A stretch of DNA of 64,000 nucleotides, taken from positions 124,001 to 188,000 of the forward strand of contig NZ_JAMRYR010000002.1 of NCBI RefSeq assembly GCF_028437565.1, in the 5' to 3' direction. Below, in pieces: positions 38,037 through 50,376 of the stretch; the first letter of the stretch is position 1; each line of letters opens with the position of its first letter. Below the pieces are notes generated by a model that saw only the letters and a list, made by a program, of their open reading frames with translations, did not search any database and had not been told where the DNA came from. Source of the DNA: Actinomyces sp. B33 (GTDB lineage Bacteria > Actinomycetota > Actinomycetes > Actinomycetales > Actinomycetaceae). The position numbers and the translations under genes were made by a program.

Positions 38037-39731
38037 TCACACCGGCATATAGGCCCCGAACCACCCCTGCGAGGCGGCGAAGACGAGGGAGCACAGGACG
38101 AGGAGGAGCCCGAGCGAGTAGGGGGCGGCCTTCTTGAGGATCTGCGCGTCCGATCCCGGCGCGTCGACGGCGGTCGCGGCGATCGCCAGGTTCTGGGGGG
38201 AGACGATCTTGCCCAGGCCCCCACCGATGGTGTTGGCCGCCAGGAGGATCCTCGGGTCGAGGCCGGCGCCGGCGGCCGCCGTGGACTGGAGGTTGGCGAA
38301 CAGGGCGCCGGCGCTCGTCGCCGAGCCGGCGACGGCCGTCCCGATCCACCCGAGGATCGGCGAGAGGAAGGCGAACGCGGTGCCGGTCGAGGCCAACGCG
38401 GCCCCCACGGCGCTCGTCTGCCCGGAGAAATTCATGATGTAGGCGAGGGCCATGACGGTCGCGATCGTCAGGATCGACAGGCGCAGCGAGTAGATCGTCT
38501 TGGGCAGGACGGCGAACATCTGCCCGACCGTGACCCGATAGCGACCGCCCGACGACCTCGTCCCGTACAGGACGGCGATGATCGCGGCGGTGACGAAGAT
38601 CCACGTCCCCGGGTTCGACAGGGTTTGCAGCGTGTACACGGCCGACCCGGAGGCGGCGCCGTCGGCGCCCAGGAGGTGCCCGTACAGGCCCGGCCACGGG
38701 ATCGGCACGTCGGTGGCGGCCAGCGCCTGGCGCAGGTCGACGCCGATCGTCCACAGCTTCGTCACCCCGATGATGACGACGACGAGGATGTACGGGGCGA
38801 GGGCCAGGAGGACGCGCCCGCGGTCGGGCCGGTCCTCGTCGAGCACCTGGGTGCGGTACTCCTCGGGGATCGTCGGCGTCCACACGAGGAGGAACAGGTA
38901 GGAGGCCGCGAGCCCCAGGAGGGAGGCGACGACCGCGGTCAGCTCGAAGGACAGGAACGGCGTGAAGAAGTGCCCGGCGGCTGTGGCCGCTCCGGCGACG
39001 AGGGCGAGGGGCCACAGCTGGGCGACGCCTCGGCGGCCGTCGAGGATGAGGAGGAGAAGGAGGGGGATCGTCGAGGCGATGATCCACGTCAGGTGCCCCA
39101 TGTTCTGGGCGACGGATGCCGGCTCGGACCCGCCCAGGCGGGCGGCCGTGATGATCGGGATCGACATGGCCCCGAAGCCGACGTTGATCGCGTTGCCGAC
39201 GATCGTGGCGACGGCGGCCTTCATCTTGGGGACGCCGACGGTCAGGAGCATCGCGGCGGCGATGGCCACGGGGGCGCCGAAGCCGGCGAGGCCTTCGAGG
39301 AGGCCGCAGAAGGAGAAGGCGATGATGAGCGCCTGAGCGCGCTGATCGCCCTTACCGATGGTGTTGAACACCGCTTTGAGGTCCGCGCTGCGCCCGGAGG
39401 TTTCGGTGAGGTTGTAGAGCCACACGGCCGCGATGATGATGTAGATGATCGGGACGAAACCCATCGCCAGGCCCTGGGTCCCTGACAGGAGCGTCAGCCC
39501 CACGGGCATGTGGAAGGCGACGACCGCGAGGACGGCAGCCGCGGCGCACGAGATCAGCGCGCACCAGTGGGTCGCGACCTTGAAGACTCCCATGAGCGTG
39601 AAGAACACGAGGAGGGGGAGGATGCCTACGGCCGCGGTCAGCCCGACCGATCCGCCGACGGCCGACGTCGAGGGAGTGAAGGACTGTATCGGGACGAGGG
39701 CGTGGGCACCGAGGGGAACGGTGAGGAGCAT
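38037..39731 (-). CDS. lctP: L-lactate permease
   Basis: 564 aa, about 13 membrane helices. LctP family signatures: GLLEGLAGFGAPVAIAAAML, NAINVGFGAMSIPI, ILGWIGTAVAGSATSAGALF and LLAANTIGGGLGKIVSPQNLAI. Imports lactate for the LutABC complex encoded next. ATG at 39731 is chosen over 39743 because GGAGG lies 5 nt in front. Gap of 257 nt to lutA holds a short palindrome AAACGC/GCGTTT near 37893-37915 that may be part of a separate lut promoter. Confidence 0.94.
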   Translation of the reverse strand: MLLTVPLGAHALVPIQSFTPSTSAVGGSVGLTAAVGILPLLVFFTLMGVFKVATHWCALISCAAAAVLAVVAFHMPVGLTLLSGTQGLAMGFVPIIYIIIAAVWLYNLTETSGRSADLKAVFNTIGKGDQRAQALIIAFSFCGLLEGLAGFGAPVAIAAAMLLTVGVPKMKAAVATIVGNAINVGFGAMSIPIITAARLGGSEPASVAQNMGHLTWIIASTIPLLLLLILDGRRGVAQLWPLALVAGAATAAGHFFTPFLSFELTAVVASLLGLAASYLFLLVWTPTIPEEYRTQVLDEDRPDRGRVLLALAPYILVVVIIGVTKLWTIGVDLRQALAATDVPIPWPGLYGHLLGADGAASGSAVYTLQTLSNPGTWIFVTAAIIAVLYGTRSSGGRYRVTVGQMFAVLPKTIYSLRLSILTIATVMALAYIMNFSGQTSAVGAALASTGTAFAFLSPILGWIGTAVAGSATSAGALFANLQSTAAAGAGLDPRILLAANTIGGGLGKIVSPQNLAIAATAVDAPGSDAQILKKAAPYSLGLLLVLCSLVFAASQGWFGAYMPV

Positions 39732-39757
39732 GGCGGCCTCCATGGACGCGGCGGTGA

Positions 39758-42665
<2,908 letters not shown>

Positions 42666-42743
42666 GCCGACCGCCTCCCCGTTGCCTTGACAGCAGGATA
42701 GGGCAACGGTCGTGGGGCCCGGAATCGCGGAGGATGAGAACTT

Positions 42744-42763
42744 GACACTTCCGGAGGAGTGTC
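42744..42763. promoter_or_regulatory. Candidate TetR operator GACACT-N8-AGTGTC
   Basis: Perfect 6-bp inverted repeat (42744-42749, 42758-42763). It overlaps a plus-strand TTGACA at 42742-42747, about 80 nt ahead of the DUF5692-like gene; repressor binding there would block transcription. Confidence 0.55.
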
Positions 42764-42848
42764 CATGGTGCCGCGGCGAGGGGACCCGTACGGTGACGTC
42801 ACCGTCCCATCGGGGATCGACGCCGATCCCCCCGTCCAAGGAGCTGCT

Positions 42849-43772
42849 GTGTTCCTCTTCGAATCCATCCCCTGGTATTCCTGGCTGGCCTGGCTGGGAG
42901 TCCTCCTCGCCCTCATCATCGGCAACGAAATCACCCGCCGCTGGAAGTGGGCGGGCCTGGCCATCTTCGTCGCCCTGCCGATCCTCCTGACGATCTTCGT
43001 GTGGCCGACGACCGCCGGCCCCGACTCCTCGACCGGCACGTGGTTCCACTGGGTCAAGGTCTACTCGGCCCTCGCCGGGTGCCTCGGCTTCATGGCGCTG
43101 AGGTACATTCCCCGGCTGTCGACCAACACATGGGCGCTGGCCTTCCCGCCGGCGATCCTCGCGATCAACATCCTCGAAGCGTGCATCCGCGACTTCGAGG
43201 TCGGCGCCATGGGCGCCAACGGCATGGTCGACGGCGTCTTCATGGTGTCGGGCCCGTGGAACTACATGAACGGCATCGCGGGGCTGCTCAACCTCCTGAC
43301 GATCTGCGGGTGGACGGGCATCATCATCTCGAAGGACTCGGCCAAAACGATGGTGTGGCCCGACATGGTCTGGTTCTGGATCATCGCCTACGACCTGTGG
43401 AACTTCGCCTACGTCTACAACTGCGTCGGCGACCACTCGTTCTACGCGGGCGCCGCCCTGCTGATCTCGTGCACGATCCCCGCGTTCTTCCTCAAGAAGG
43501 GCGCCTGGCTCCAGCACCGTGCCCACACCCTCGCCCTGTGGATGATGTTCACCATGGCGGTGCCGTCTTTCGTCACCGACTCGCGGTTCGCCGTCGACGC
43601 CTCCCACGACCCGACGGCCCTCTTCGTCGTCTCGGCGATCGCCCTGGCGTCCAACGTCGCGGTCGCCATCTACCAGATCCGCGCCATCGTCGTCGGGCGC
43701 AAGAACCCGCTGCGCGACGAGCTCTACACGGACCTCGAGGCCTACCGCTCCGTGCGCGCGGCCAACGTCTGA
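42849..43772 (+). CDS. DUF5692-like membrane protein
   Basis: 307 aa with about nine hydrophobic helices and conserved-looking aromatic/Asn motifs (GPWNYMNGIAGLLNLLTICGW; WFWIIAYDLWNFAYVYNCVGDHSFYAG). It resembles DUF5692 proteins, an assignment from memory. GTG at 42849 has AAGGAG 5 nt upstream; the 30 open codons before it include the operator region. Function unknown; regulation by the divergent TetR protein suggests a response to a small molecule. Confidence 0.75.
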   Translation: MFLFESIPWYSWLAWLGVLLALIIGNEITRRWKWAGLAIFVALPILLTIFVWPTTAGPDSSTGTWFHWVKVYSALAGCLGFMALRYIPRLSTNTWALAFPPAILAINILEACIRDFEVGAMGANGMVDGVFMVSGPWNYMNGIAGLLNLLTICGWTGIIISKDSAKTMVWPDMVWFWIIAYDLWNFAYVYNCVGDHSFYAGAALLISCTIPAFFLKKGAWLQHRAHTLALWMMFTMAVPSFVTDSRFAVDASHDPTALFVVSAIALASNVAVAIYQIRAIVVGRKNPLRDELYTDLEAYRSVRAANV

Positions 43773-43787
43773 GACCCCACCCCCCGG

Positions 43788-43828
43788 CGGGCGCCCCGCA
43801 GAGCCGTCGATGCTCCGCGGGGCGCCCG
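43788..43828 (+). terminator. Terminator after DUF5692-like gene
   Basis: 12-bp stem CGGGCGCCCCGC/GCGGGGCGCCCG (43788-43799, 43817-43828) followed by TCGGCTTCTCG. Confidence 0.65.
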
Positions 43829-43900
43829 TCGGCTTCTCGTCGTCCGCCCCGCCGACGCCCCGGGGCCTCGTCGGCTCCCCGCGGTGGGACAATCGTCTGC

Positions 43901-44638
43901 GTGATGAGGAGCTACCGGGACGAGGCCGTGGTCCTGCGCACCCACAAGCTCGGCGAAGCCGACCGGATCATCACCCTGCTGACAAGCGAGCACGGCCAGG
44001 TCCGCGCCGTCGCCAAGGGAGTGCGGCGCACCTCCTCGAAGTTCGGCGCGCGCCTCGAGCCGTTCAGCGTCGTCGACGTCCAGCTCCACCGGGGCAGGAC
44101 CCTCGACACCATCACGCAGGCCGAGACGATCGCCTCCCACGGCGAGGCCATCGCCGCCGACTACGGGCTGTACACGACGGCGACCGTCATCGTCGAGACC
44201 GCCGAGCGCCTGACCGGGGACCCCGAGGACGGCTCCCACTCCCAGTACCTCCTCCTCGTCGGCGCCCTCTTCGCCCTGGCGAAACGCCGCCACGACCCTC
44301 AGCTGATCCGCACCTCCTACACGCTGCGCGCCCTGGCCCTGGCCGGCTGGGCGCCGTCGTGCTTCGACTGCGCCTCCTGCGGGGCCCGCGGCCCCCACTC
44401 CTCCTTCTCCATCCCCGAGGGGGGAGCCGTATGCGACTCCTGCCGCCCCGCCGGCGCCGCCTCGCCCTCGCCCGACGCCATGTCCCTCCTCGGCGACCTC
44501 CTGTCGGGGGACTGGGCGTGCGCCGACGCCTCCGAGACCTACGCCCGGCCGGAGGCCGCCTCTCTGATCTCCTCCTACACCCAGTGGCACTTGGAGCGGC
44601 GCCTGCGCAGCCTCCAGGTCCTCGAAAGGAGCCGATGA
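43901..44638 (+). CDS. recO: DNA repair protein RecO
   Basis: 245 aa, recombination mediator acting with RecR to load RecA. N-terminal OB fold YRDEAVVLRTHKLGEADRIITLLT and a four-Cys zinc module CFDCASCGARGPH to CDSC. GTG at 43901 is 7 nt behind GACAAT (43888-43893), a probable leaderless -10; ATG at 43904 is the alternative. Co-transcribed with uppS. Confidence 0.93.
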   Translation: MMRSYRDEAVVLRTHKLGEADRIITLLTSEHGQVRAVAKGVRRTSSKFGARLEPFSVVDVQLHRGRTLDTITQAETIASHGEAIAADYGLYTTATVIVETAERLTGDPEDGSHSQYLLLVGALFALAKRRHDPQLIRTSYTLRALALAGWAPSCFDCASCGARGPHSSFSIPEGGAVCDSCRPAGAASPSPDAMSLLGDLLSGDWACADASETYARPEAASLISSYTQWHLERRLRSLQVLERSR

Positions 44639-45495
44639 TGACGCCCGCCCCGTCGCAGCCGCGACCCACCCCGATGGACCGGGCGCCCCGCGACCCCGCC
44701 GCCCCCGTCGCCGGCCCCGGCCAGTGGTCGGCCCCCGCCCCCCGATTCGCCCCCGGCGAGGCGCCCGCCCACGTCGCCCTCATCATGGACGGCAACGGCC
44801 GGTGGGCGAACCAGCGGGGATTGGCCCGCACCGAGGGGCACCGGGCCGGCGAGTACGCCCTCATGGACACCATCGCCGGCGCCATCGACGCGGGCGTGCG
44901 CCATCTGAGCGTCTACACCTTCTCCACGGAGAACTGGCGGCGCAGCCCCGCCGAGGTCCGATTCATCATGGGCTATGCGACCGACGTCCTCGCCCGGCGC
45001 ACCGCCCAGCTCGACGAATGGGGGGTCCACGTCCGCTGGAGCGGGCGCCGCCCCCGCCTGTGGAAGTCCGTGATCGGCGCCCTGGAGCGGGCCGAGGAGC
45101 GCACGCGGGGCAACAGCGTCCTCGACCTCGTCATGTGCGTCAACTACGGGGGACGGGCCGAACTGGCCGACGCCGCCCGCTCGATCGCCGCCGAGGCCGC
45201 CGCCGGACGCCTCGACCCGGCGCGGGTGGGCGAGCGGACCGTCGCGCGCCATCTCTACCTGCCCGACCTGCCCGACGTCGACCTGATGATCCGCACCTCC
45301 GGGGAGCAGCGGATCTCGAACTACCTCCTGTGGCAGATGGCGTACGCGGAGATGATGTTCTCCCCCGTGCCGTGGCCGGCCTTCGACCGCGAGGCCCTGT
45401 GGGACTGCCTCCTGGAGTACGCCGGGCGCGAGAGGCGCTTCGGAGGCGCCGAGGAGCTCGTCGCGCGGCCGGGCGCGGGGGGAGACGGGAGCTGA
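44638..45495 (+). CDS. uppS: Isoprenyl (undecaprenyl) diphosphate synthase
   Basis: 285 aa cis-prenyltransferase for the lipid carrier of cell-wall synthesis. HVALIMDGNGRWANQRGLARTEGH holds the catalytic Asp and P-loop; FSTENWRRSPAEV and LMIRTSGEQRISNYLLWQMAYAE are also typical. A Pro-rich extension of about 40 residues precedes the fold. ATG at 44638 is better spaced from AAAGGAG than the overlapping ATG at 44635. Confidence 0.94.
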   Translation: MTPAPSQPRPTPMDRAPRDPAAPVAGPGQWSAPAPRFAPGEAPAHVALIMDGNGRWANQRGLARTEGHRAGEYALMDTIAGAIDAGVRHLSVYTFSTENWRRSPAEVRFIMGYATDVLARRTAQLDEWGVHVRWSGRRPRLWKSVIGALERAEERTRGNSVLDLVMCVNYGGRAELADAARSIAAEAAAGRLDPARVGERTVARHLYLPDLPDVDLMIRTSGEQRISNYLLWQMAYAEMMFSPVPWPAFDREALWDCLLEYAGRERRFGGAEELVARPGAGGDGS

Positions 45496-45511
45496 GGGCG
45501 GCGAGGCCCGT

Positions 45512-46063
45512 TCAGCGCCGGCTGTCGAGCGCGGGGACGGGGGCGTCGAGGACGGCCTCGGGCGTCTCCGATCCCGGGGCGCGGCGGGCGCGCCGCTTGG
45601 AGGCGACCCTCCACCAGACGAGCGCGACGACCAGGGCCATCCCCGCCCACCCCCAGGGGGAGCCCGCGACCGCGGTGATCGCCGCGGTCCACACGGCCAG
45701 CAGCCCGAGGCCGTACATCAGGGCCCACAGGACGCATCCGGGGAGCATGCACAGCGTGTAGGTCCTCCACCGCATGCGCACGACCCCCGCGCCGGCGTTG
45801 ACGGCGGTCTGGACCCCGACGGTGAGGAAGCACAGGGGGATGACGACGAGCCCCCACTTCTCCAGGAGGGCCGCGCCCCTGCGGGGCGTGGGGCCGGTGA
45901 ACCAGGAGGCCAGGCGCCCGAGGACCCCGCTCTTGTCGGCCCCGGCCAGGGCCCCGCGGGCCGCGAGGCGGCCGAGCCAGTACGTGCCCTGGGCGCGCAG
46001 GAGGACGACGAAGAAGAGGAAGATGATGAGGGGCGCCCCGGAGGAGGCCCAGTCGGGGATCAT
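45512..46063 (-). CDS. DedA/VTT-like membrane protein
   Basis: 183 aa, four or five helices. FVVLLRAQGTYWLGRLAARGA and LLEKWGLVVIPLCFLTVGVQTAVNAGAGVVRMRWRTYTLCMLPGCVLWALMYG follow the VTT/DedA pattern of a Gly/Arg-containing re-entrant segment. Members are linked to lipid-carrier recycling and membrane homeostasis. A 14/19 DtxR-type box lies 44 nt upstream of the start, implying iron control, unusual for this family. Shorter than standard DedA (about 200-220). Confidence 0.75.
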   Translation of the reverse strand: MIPDWASSGAPLIIFLFFVVLLRAQGTYWLGRLAARGALAGADKSGVLGRLASWFTGPTPRRGAALLEKWGLVVIPLCFLTVGVQTAVNAGAGVVRMRWRTYTLCMLPGCVLWALMYGLGLLAVWTAAITAVAGSPWGWAGMALVVALVWWRVASKRRARRAPGSETPEAVLDAPVPALDSRR

Positions 46064-46106
46064 CGGTGTCGGCTCCTTCCCGTCGATCCGCTCGCGACCG
46101 TCGATG

Positions 46107-46125
46107 TCAGGGTAGCCTCACCTGC
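46107..46125 (-). promoter_or_regulatory. DtxR/IdeR-type iron box upstream of the DedA-like gene
   Basis: The 19-mer (plus strand TCAGGGTAGCCTCACCTGC) matches the DtxR consensus TTAGGTTAGCCTAACCTAA at 14 of 19 positions, including AGG, TAGCCT and ACCT blocks. It lies between the DedA-like gene and the zur stop. Confidence 0.6.
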
Positions 46126-46164
46126 GTTGTCGCTTCCAGTCCCGGCGCAGACGCGGAGGCCGGA

Positions 46165-46557
46165 TCACTGCGGGGAGGCCGAGCAGTTCGCGCACACGCC
46201 GAACAGGTCCATCGAGTGCGAGACCTCGGAGAACCCGTGGGAGGCGGCGATCTCCGACACCCACGACTCGATCTGCGACTGGGCGATCTCCTCGGCGTGC
46301 CCGCACACGCGGCACACGAGGTGGTGGTGGTGCTCGTCCGATTCGCAGATCCGGTAGAGGGCCTCGCCCTCCGTCGAGCGCAGGACGTCGACCCGCCGGT
46401 CCTCGGCGAGGGTCTGGAGGTTGCGGTAGACGGTGGCCAGGCCCACCCGGTGCCCCTGGAGGTGGAGGTCCTCGAAGATCTGCTGGGCGCTGCGGAAATC
46501 GGGGACGCGGGTCAGCTCCTCGAAGACCGCCTGACGCTGCTTCGTCATTCGTTGCAT
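46165..46557 (-). CDS. zur: Fur family regulator, zinc-type (Zur/FurB)
   Basis: 130 aa metalloregulator of zinc uptake. Winged helix TKQRQAVFEELTRVPDFRSAQQIFEDL and HRVGLATVYRNLQTLAEDRRVDVL; metal ligands in EHHHHLVCRVCGHAEEI and GVCANC (structural CxxC pair). Sequence is closest in character to actinobacterial Zur. ATG at 46557 is chosen, 4 nt from AGGAGG. A minus-strand TATCCT -10 is at 46665-46670. Divergent from glyS. Confidence 0.9.
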   Translation of the reverse strand: MQRMTKQRQAVFEELTRVPDFRSAQQIFEDLHLQGHRVGLATVYRNLQTLAEDRRVDVLRSTEGEALYRICESDEHHHHLVCRVCGHAEEIAQSQIESWVSEIAASHGFSEVSHSMDLFGVCANCSASPQ

Positions 46558-46700
46558 CATTCCTCCTGGACGTGCGGGCGCGGGACCCGGCGGAGCGCGC
46601 CCTGGCCCGACGGCCCACGGGCCCGGGCCGATCGGCTCGACGGACCGAACCGATGACACCGACCAGGATAGCGAAGACGGCGCGCCTGCCCCCGGGCGCG

Positions 46701-46723
46701 GTCCGATAGGATCATCGGGACCG
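46701..46723 (+). promoter_or_regulatory. glyS promoter with palindrome around the -10
   Basis: TAGGAT (46707-46712) lies inside GGTCCGAT...ATCGGGACC, an imperfect inverted repeat. It may be an operator in the zur-glyS intergenic region. Confidence 0.35.
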
Positions 46724-46770
46724 ATGCCGCGCCAGCCAGGCGCGGCCGCGATTCCCCAAGGAGCTCCACA

Positions 46771-48162
46771 GTGGCACACGGCCCTTCTCGCCTCGACTCC
46801 GTCATCAGCCTCGCCAAGCGGCGAGGCTTCGTCTTCCCGTGCGGCGACATCTACGGCGGCACCCGATCGGCCTGGGACTACGGGCCGCTCGGCGTCGAGC
46901 TCAAGGAGAACATCAAGAAGCAATGGTGGCAGTACATGGTCCGCTCCCGCGAGGACGTCGTGGGCCTGGACTCGTCCGTCATCCTCCCTCGCGAGACCTG
47001 GGTCGCCTCCGGTCACGTCAAGGCCTTCACCGACCCCCTCGTCGAATCCCTCCACACCCACAAGCGCTACCGCGCCGACGAGCTCATCGAGGACTACGCC
47101 CAGCGCAAGGGGCTCGACCCCGAGGACGTCACCCTCGACATGGTCCCCGACCCCGTGACCGGCCAGCCCGGCAGCTGGACCGAGCCGCGCGCCTTCTCCG
47201 GCCTGCTCAAGACCTACCTCGGCCCCGTCGACGACGAGGCCGGCCTGCACTACCTGCGCCCCGAGACCGCCCAGGGCATCTTCATCAACTACGCGAACGT
47301 CGCCGCCGCCTCGCGCAAGAAGCCGCCGTTCGGCATCGGCCAGATCGGCAAGTCCTTCCGCAACGAGATCACCCCGGGCAACTTCATCTTCCGCACCCGC
47401 GAGTTCGAGCAGATGGAGCTCGAATTCTTCTGCGCCCCCGGCACCGACGAGGAATGGCACCAGTACTGGATCGACTACCGGCGCGACTGGTACGTCGGCC
47501 TGGGCATCGACCCGGACAACCTGCGCCTCTACGAGCACCCGGCCGAGAAGCTCTCCCACTACTCCAAGCGCACCGTCGACATCGAGTACCGCTTCGGCTT
47601 CCAGGGATCGGAGTGGGGCGAGCTCGAGGGCGTCGCCAACCGCACCGACTACGACCTCGGCGTCCACTCCGAGGCCTCCGGGTCCAAGCTCGACCACTAC
47701 GACCAGGCGACCGGCGAGCGCTGGACCCCCTACGTCATCGAGCCCAGCGCGGGCCTGACCCGCTCCCTCATGGCCTTCCTCATCGAGGCCTACCACGAGG
47801 ACGAGGCCCCCAACACCAAGGGCGGCGTCGACACGCGCACCGTCCTGCGCCTGGACCCGCGCCTGTCGCCCGTCAAGGCCGCCGTGTTCCCCCTGTCGCG
47901 CAAGGACGAGCTGCAGGGCCCGGCCCGCGAGCTCGCCCAGGAGCTGCGCGGCATCTGGAACGTCGAGTACGACGACGCGGGCGCCGTCGGCCGGCGCTAC
48001 CGCCGCCAGGACGAGATCGGCACCCCCTATTGCGTGACCTACGACTTCGACTCCCTCGCGGACGGGGCCGTCACCGTGCGCGACCGCGACACGATGAGCC
48101 AGGAGCGCATCGGGCTCGACGAGGTCAAGTCCTACCTCATCGACAAGCTCGGGGCCTGCTGA
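46771..48162 (+). CDS. glyS: Glycyl-tRNA synthetase (alpha2 type)
   Basis: 463 aa class II synthetase. Motif 1 region ESGHVKAF-like ([15 protein letters not shown]), motif 2 [26 protein letters not shown], motif 3 [15 protein letters not shown], and the C-terminal anticodon-binding domain from about 350. GTG start has AAGGAGCTCC upstream. Length fits actinobacterial homodimeric enzymes. Confidence 0.95.
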   Translation: MAHGPSRLDSVISLAKRRGFVFPCGDIYGGTRSAWDYGPLGVELKENIKKQWWQYMVRSREDVVGLDSSVILPRETWVASGHVKAFTDPLVESLHTHKRYRADELIEDYAQRKGLDPEDVTLDMVPDPVTGQPGSWTEPRAFSGLLKTYLGPVDDEAGLHYLRPETAQGIFINYANVAAASRKKPPFGIGQIGKSFRNEITPGNFIFRTREFEQMELEFFCAPGTDEEWHQYWIDYRRDWYVGLGIDPDNLRLYEHPAEKLSHYSKRTVDIEYRFGFQGSEWGELEGVANRTDYDLGVHSEASGSKLDHYDQATGERWTPYVIEPSAGLTRSLMAFLIEAYHEDEAPNTKGGVDTRTVLRLDPRLSPVKAAVFPLSRKDELQGPARELAQELRGIWNVEYDDAGAVGRRYRRQDEIGTPYCVTYDFDSLADGAVTVRDRDTMSQERIGLDEVKSYLIDKLGAC

Positions 48163-49425
48163 ATGTCCGAGCCCCCGGGCGCGCCCGCCGGCCCGACCCC
48201 CGTCGTGGAGGTCGGGCCCCTGCGCCTGTGGTCCCCGGTCGTCCTGGCCCCCATGGCGGGGGTCACCGACGCGCCCTTCCGCAGGCTCTGCCGCGAGTTC
48301 GGCGAGCAGGGGCTGCCCGCCGAACTGTCCCCGGACTCTCCGGATCGTCGGATCGAGCCGATCCGCGGCGTCGACGCGCTCGCGGGACTGTACGTCATGG
48401 AGATGGTGACCTCGCGCGCCCTCGTCGAGGGGAACCGTCGCACCCTCGACATGGTCCGCCCCGACCCGCAGGAGCGGGTCCGCTCGGTCCAGTTGTACGG
48501 CGTCGACCCGGACACGATGGCGAAGGCGACGGAGATCCTCGTCGACTGCGACCTCGCCGACCACATCGACCTCAACTTCGGGTGCCCGGTCCCCAAGGTG
48601 ACCCGCAAGGGCGGGGGAGCGGCGCTGCCGTGGAAGAAGGACCTCTTCGACGACCTCGTCCGCGCGGTCATCGACGCCTCGGAGCGGGCCGGGCGCAGGC
48701 GCGGCGCGGACGTGCCCGTGACGGTGAAGATGCGCATCGGCATCGACGACGAGCACGTGACCTACCTCGACGCCGCCCGAACCGCGGTCAACCGGGGCGT
48801 CGCCGCGGTCGCGCTCCACGCGCGCACCCAGACCCAGCACTATTCGGGCGCCGCCCGCTGGGAGGCGATCGCCCGCCTCAAGGAGGCGGTCCCCGTCCCG
48901 GTGCTCGGCAATGGCGACGTGTTCTCCGGCGAGGACGCGCAGCGGATGATGGGGGAGACGGGCTGCGACGCGGTCGTCGTCGGCCGCGGATGCCAGGGGC
49001 GCCCGTGGCTCTTCGCCGACATCGTCTCGACGCTGATGGACGGCCCCGCCTTCCAGGACCCGGGGCTGCGGGGCATCGCCTCGATCATCGAGACGCACGC
49101 CCGCTGGGCCGTCGACGACCAGGGGGACGAGTCCCGGGCGATGCGCGAGATGCGCAAGCACATCGGCTGGTATCTGCGAGGATTCTCCGTCGGCGGCGCG
49201 ACCCGCCATGCCCTCGGCATGGTCTCGACCCTCGACGAGCTTCATGAACTCCTCACCGGCCTCGACCTCGATCAGGGGTTCCCGACAGCGGCGCGGGGCC
49301 CGCGCGGGCGCGCCGGCGGGGAGAAGACGCCCCACCTTCCCGACGGGTGGCTCGATTCGCCGTTCCTCTCCGAGGCGGAGCGGGCGGACCTCCACCTCGC
49401 CGAGGACGGCGCGAACGGAGGATGA
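48163..49425 (+). CDS. dus: tRNA-dihydrouridine synthase
   Basis: 420 aa flavoenzyme that reduces uridine in tRNA D-loops. PMAGVTDAPFRRLCREFG, VQLYGVDPDTMAKATEI, DLNFGCPVPKVTRKGGGAALP (catalytic Cys in GCP), HARTQTQHYSGAARW, and GNGDVFSGEDAQRMM are diagnostic. An insertion of about 20 residues (LPAELSPDSPDRRIEPIRG) follows motif 1. Starts 1 nt after the glyS stop and ends just before aroD. Confidence 0.94.
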   Translation: MSEPPGAPAGPTPVVEVGPLRLWSPVVLAPMAGVTDAPFRRLCREFGEQGLPAELSPDSPDRRIEPIRGVDALAGLYVMEMVTSRALVEGNRRTLDMVRPDPQERVRSVQLYGVDPDTMAKATEILVDCDLADHIDLNFGCPVPKVTRKGGGAALPWKKDLFDDLVRAVIDASERAGRRRGADVPVTVKMRIGIDDEHVTYLDAARTAVNRGVAAVALHARTQTQHYSGAARWEAIARLKEAVPVPVLGNGDVFSGEDAQRMMGETGCDAVVVGRGCQGRPWLFADIVSTLMDGPAFQDPGLRGIASIIETHARWAVDDQGDESRAMREMRKHIGWYLRGFSVGGATRHALGMVSTLDELHELLTGLDLDQGFPTAARGPRGRAGGEKTPHLPDGWLDSPFLSEAERADLHLAEDGANGG

Positions 49426-49426
49426 G

Positions 49427-50302
49427 ATGAACGAGAGCCCTGAGAACCGTTGCGGGGCCCCGCCGGACGATGACCCCCACGCCGGCCCGCTCCCCTGGGA
49501 GGGGAGAGCCGCCCGCCCTGTGCTGATCGGGACAGGCTCGTCGCCCCGGGGCGCCGTCGTGCTCGGCGGGCCAACCCGTATCATCGCGCCGATCATGGGG
49601 GCGACGCCCGAAGCGCTCGCGCACGAGATCGCGGCCCTGCCCGGCCATCCGGTCGATCTCGTCGAATGGCGCGTCGACCCGCTGCTCGCGGCCCTGCCCT
49701 CGGGCGCCGACCCGCGGGCCGCGGTCGAGGAGGCGTGGGGCCTCGCACTGTCCGCGAGCCGCCTGCCCGTCCTCGCGACGATCCGCACCGTCGACGAGGG
49801 AGGCGCCGCGGCTCTCGCGGCGGGGGAGTACGCGAGGCTGGTGCGTCTTCTGGCGCGCCTGGCCGACGCGGTCGATGTCGAGATCGACAGGGAGGTGGCG
49901 CCGGAGCTGATCGCCCGGGCGCACGCGGCGGGCGCAGTGGTCGTCTCCTCCCACCACGACTTCTCCGAGACCCCATCGGACCGCGTGATTCATTCCACCC
50001 TGACCCGCATGAGCGGAGCCGGAGCGGATGTCCTCAAGATCGCCTGCCGTGCGAATTCTCCCGAGGACGCGGTCCGCCTGCTCGCCGCTCAGGCGCGGGC
50101 GCGCGCGGAGCTTGCCCGTCCGCTGATCGTCATCGGAATGGGGCCCCTCGGAGCGCTCACGCGTGTCGCGGGTTCGGCGATGGGCTCTGCGGCGACCTTC
50201 GCCGCGGTGGGGTCCGCGTCTGCGCCCGGCCAGTTCACTGTGGAGGAGACGCGCGCGGTGCTCGATCTCGTCGAGCCCGATGGGCCGCCTTGGTTCGGCT
50301 GA
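49427..50302 (+). CDS. aroD: 3-dehydroquinate dehydratase, type I
   Basis: 291 aa shikimate-pathway enzyme working through a Schiff base. Catalytic His in VVVSSHHDFSETP and Lys in DVLKIACRA, with VEWRVDPL early and GMGPLGALTRVAGSAMGSAATFA at the end. ATG at 49427 follows GGAGGATGAG. An N-terminal extension of about 50 residues precedes the barrel. Type I is less usual than type II in Actinobacteria. It marks the left border of the accessory island. Confidence 0.92.
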   Translation: MNESPENRCGAPPDDDPHAGPLPWEGRAARPVLIGTGSSPRGAVVLGGPTRIIAPIMGATPEALAHEIAALPGHPVDLVEWRVDPLLAALPSGADPRAAVEEAWGLALSASRLPVLATIRTVDEGGAAALAAGEYARLVRLLARLADAVDVEIDREVAPELIARAHAAGAVVVSSHHDFSETPSDRVIHSTLTRMSGAGADVLKIACRANSPEDAVRLLAAQARARAELARPLIVIGMGPLGALTRVAGSAMGSAATFAAVGSASAPGQFTVEETRAVLDLVEPDGPPWFG

Positions 50303-50376
50303 TTCGTGACGTTCCTCCCGGCGCTCGCGCCGCGACCGCGATTCCCCGATACTCCTGGGGGCCTGGATCGGCTCTA

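Noticed and set aside
50319-50332. CGGCGC-TC-GCGCCG hairpin after aroD as a terminator
   Set aside because: Two-nucleotide loop and no T-run; too weak to call.
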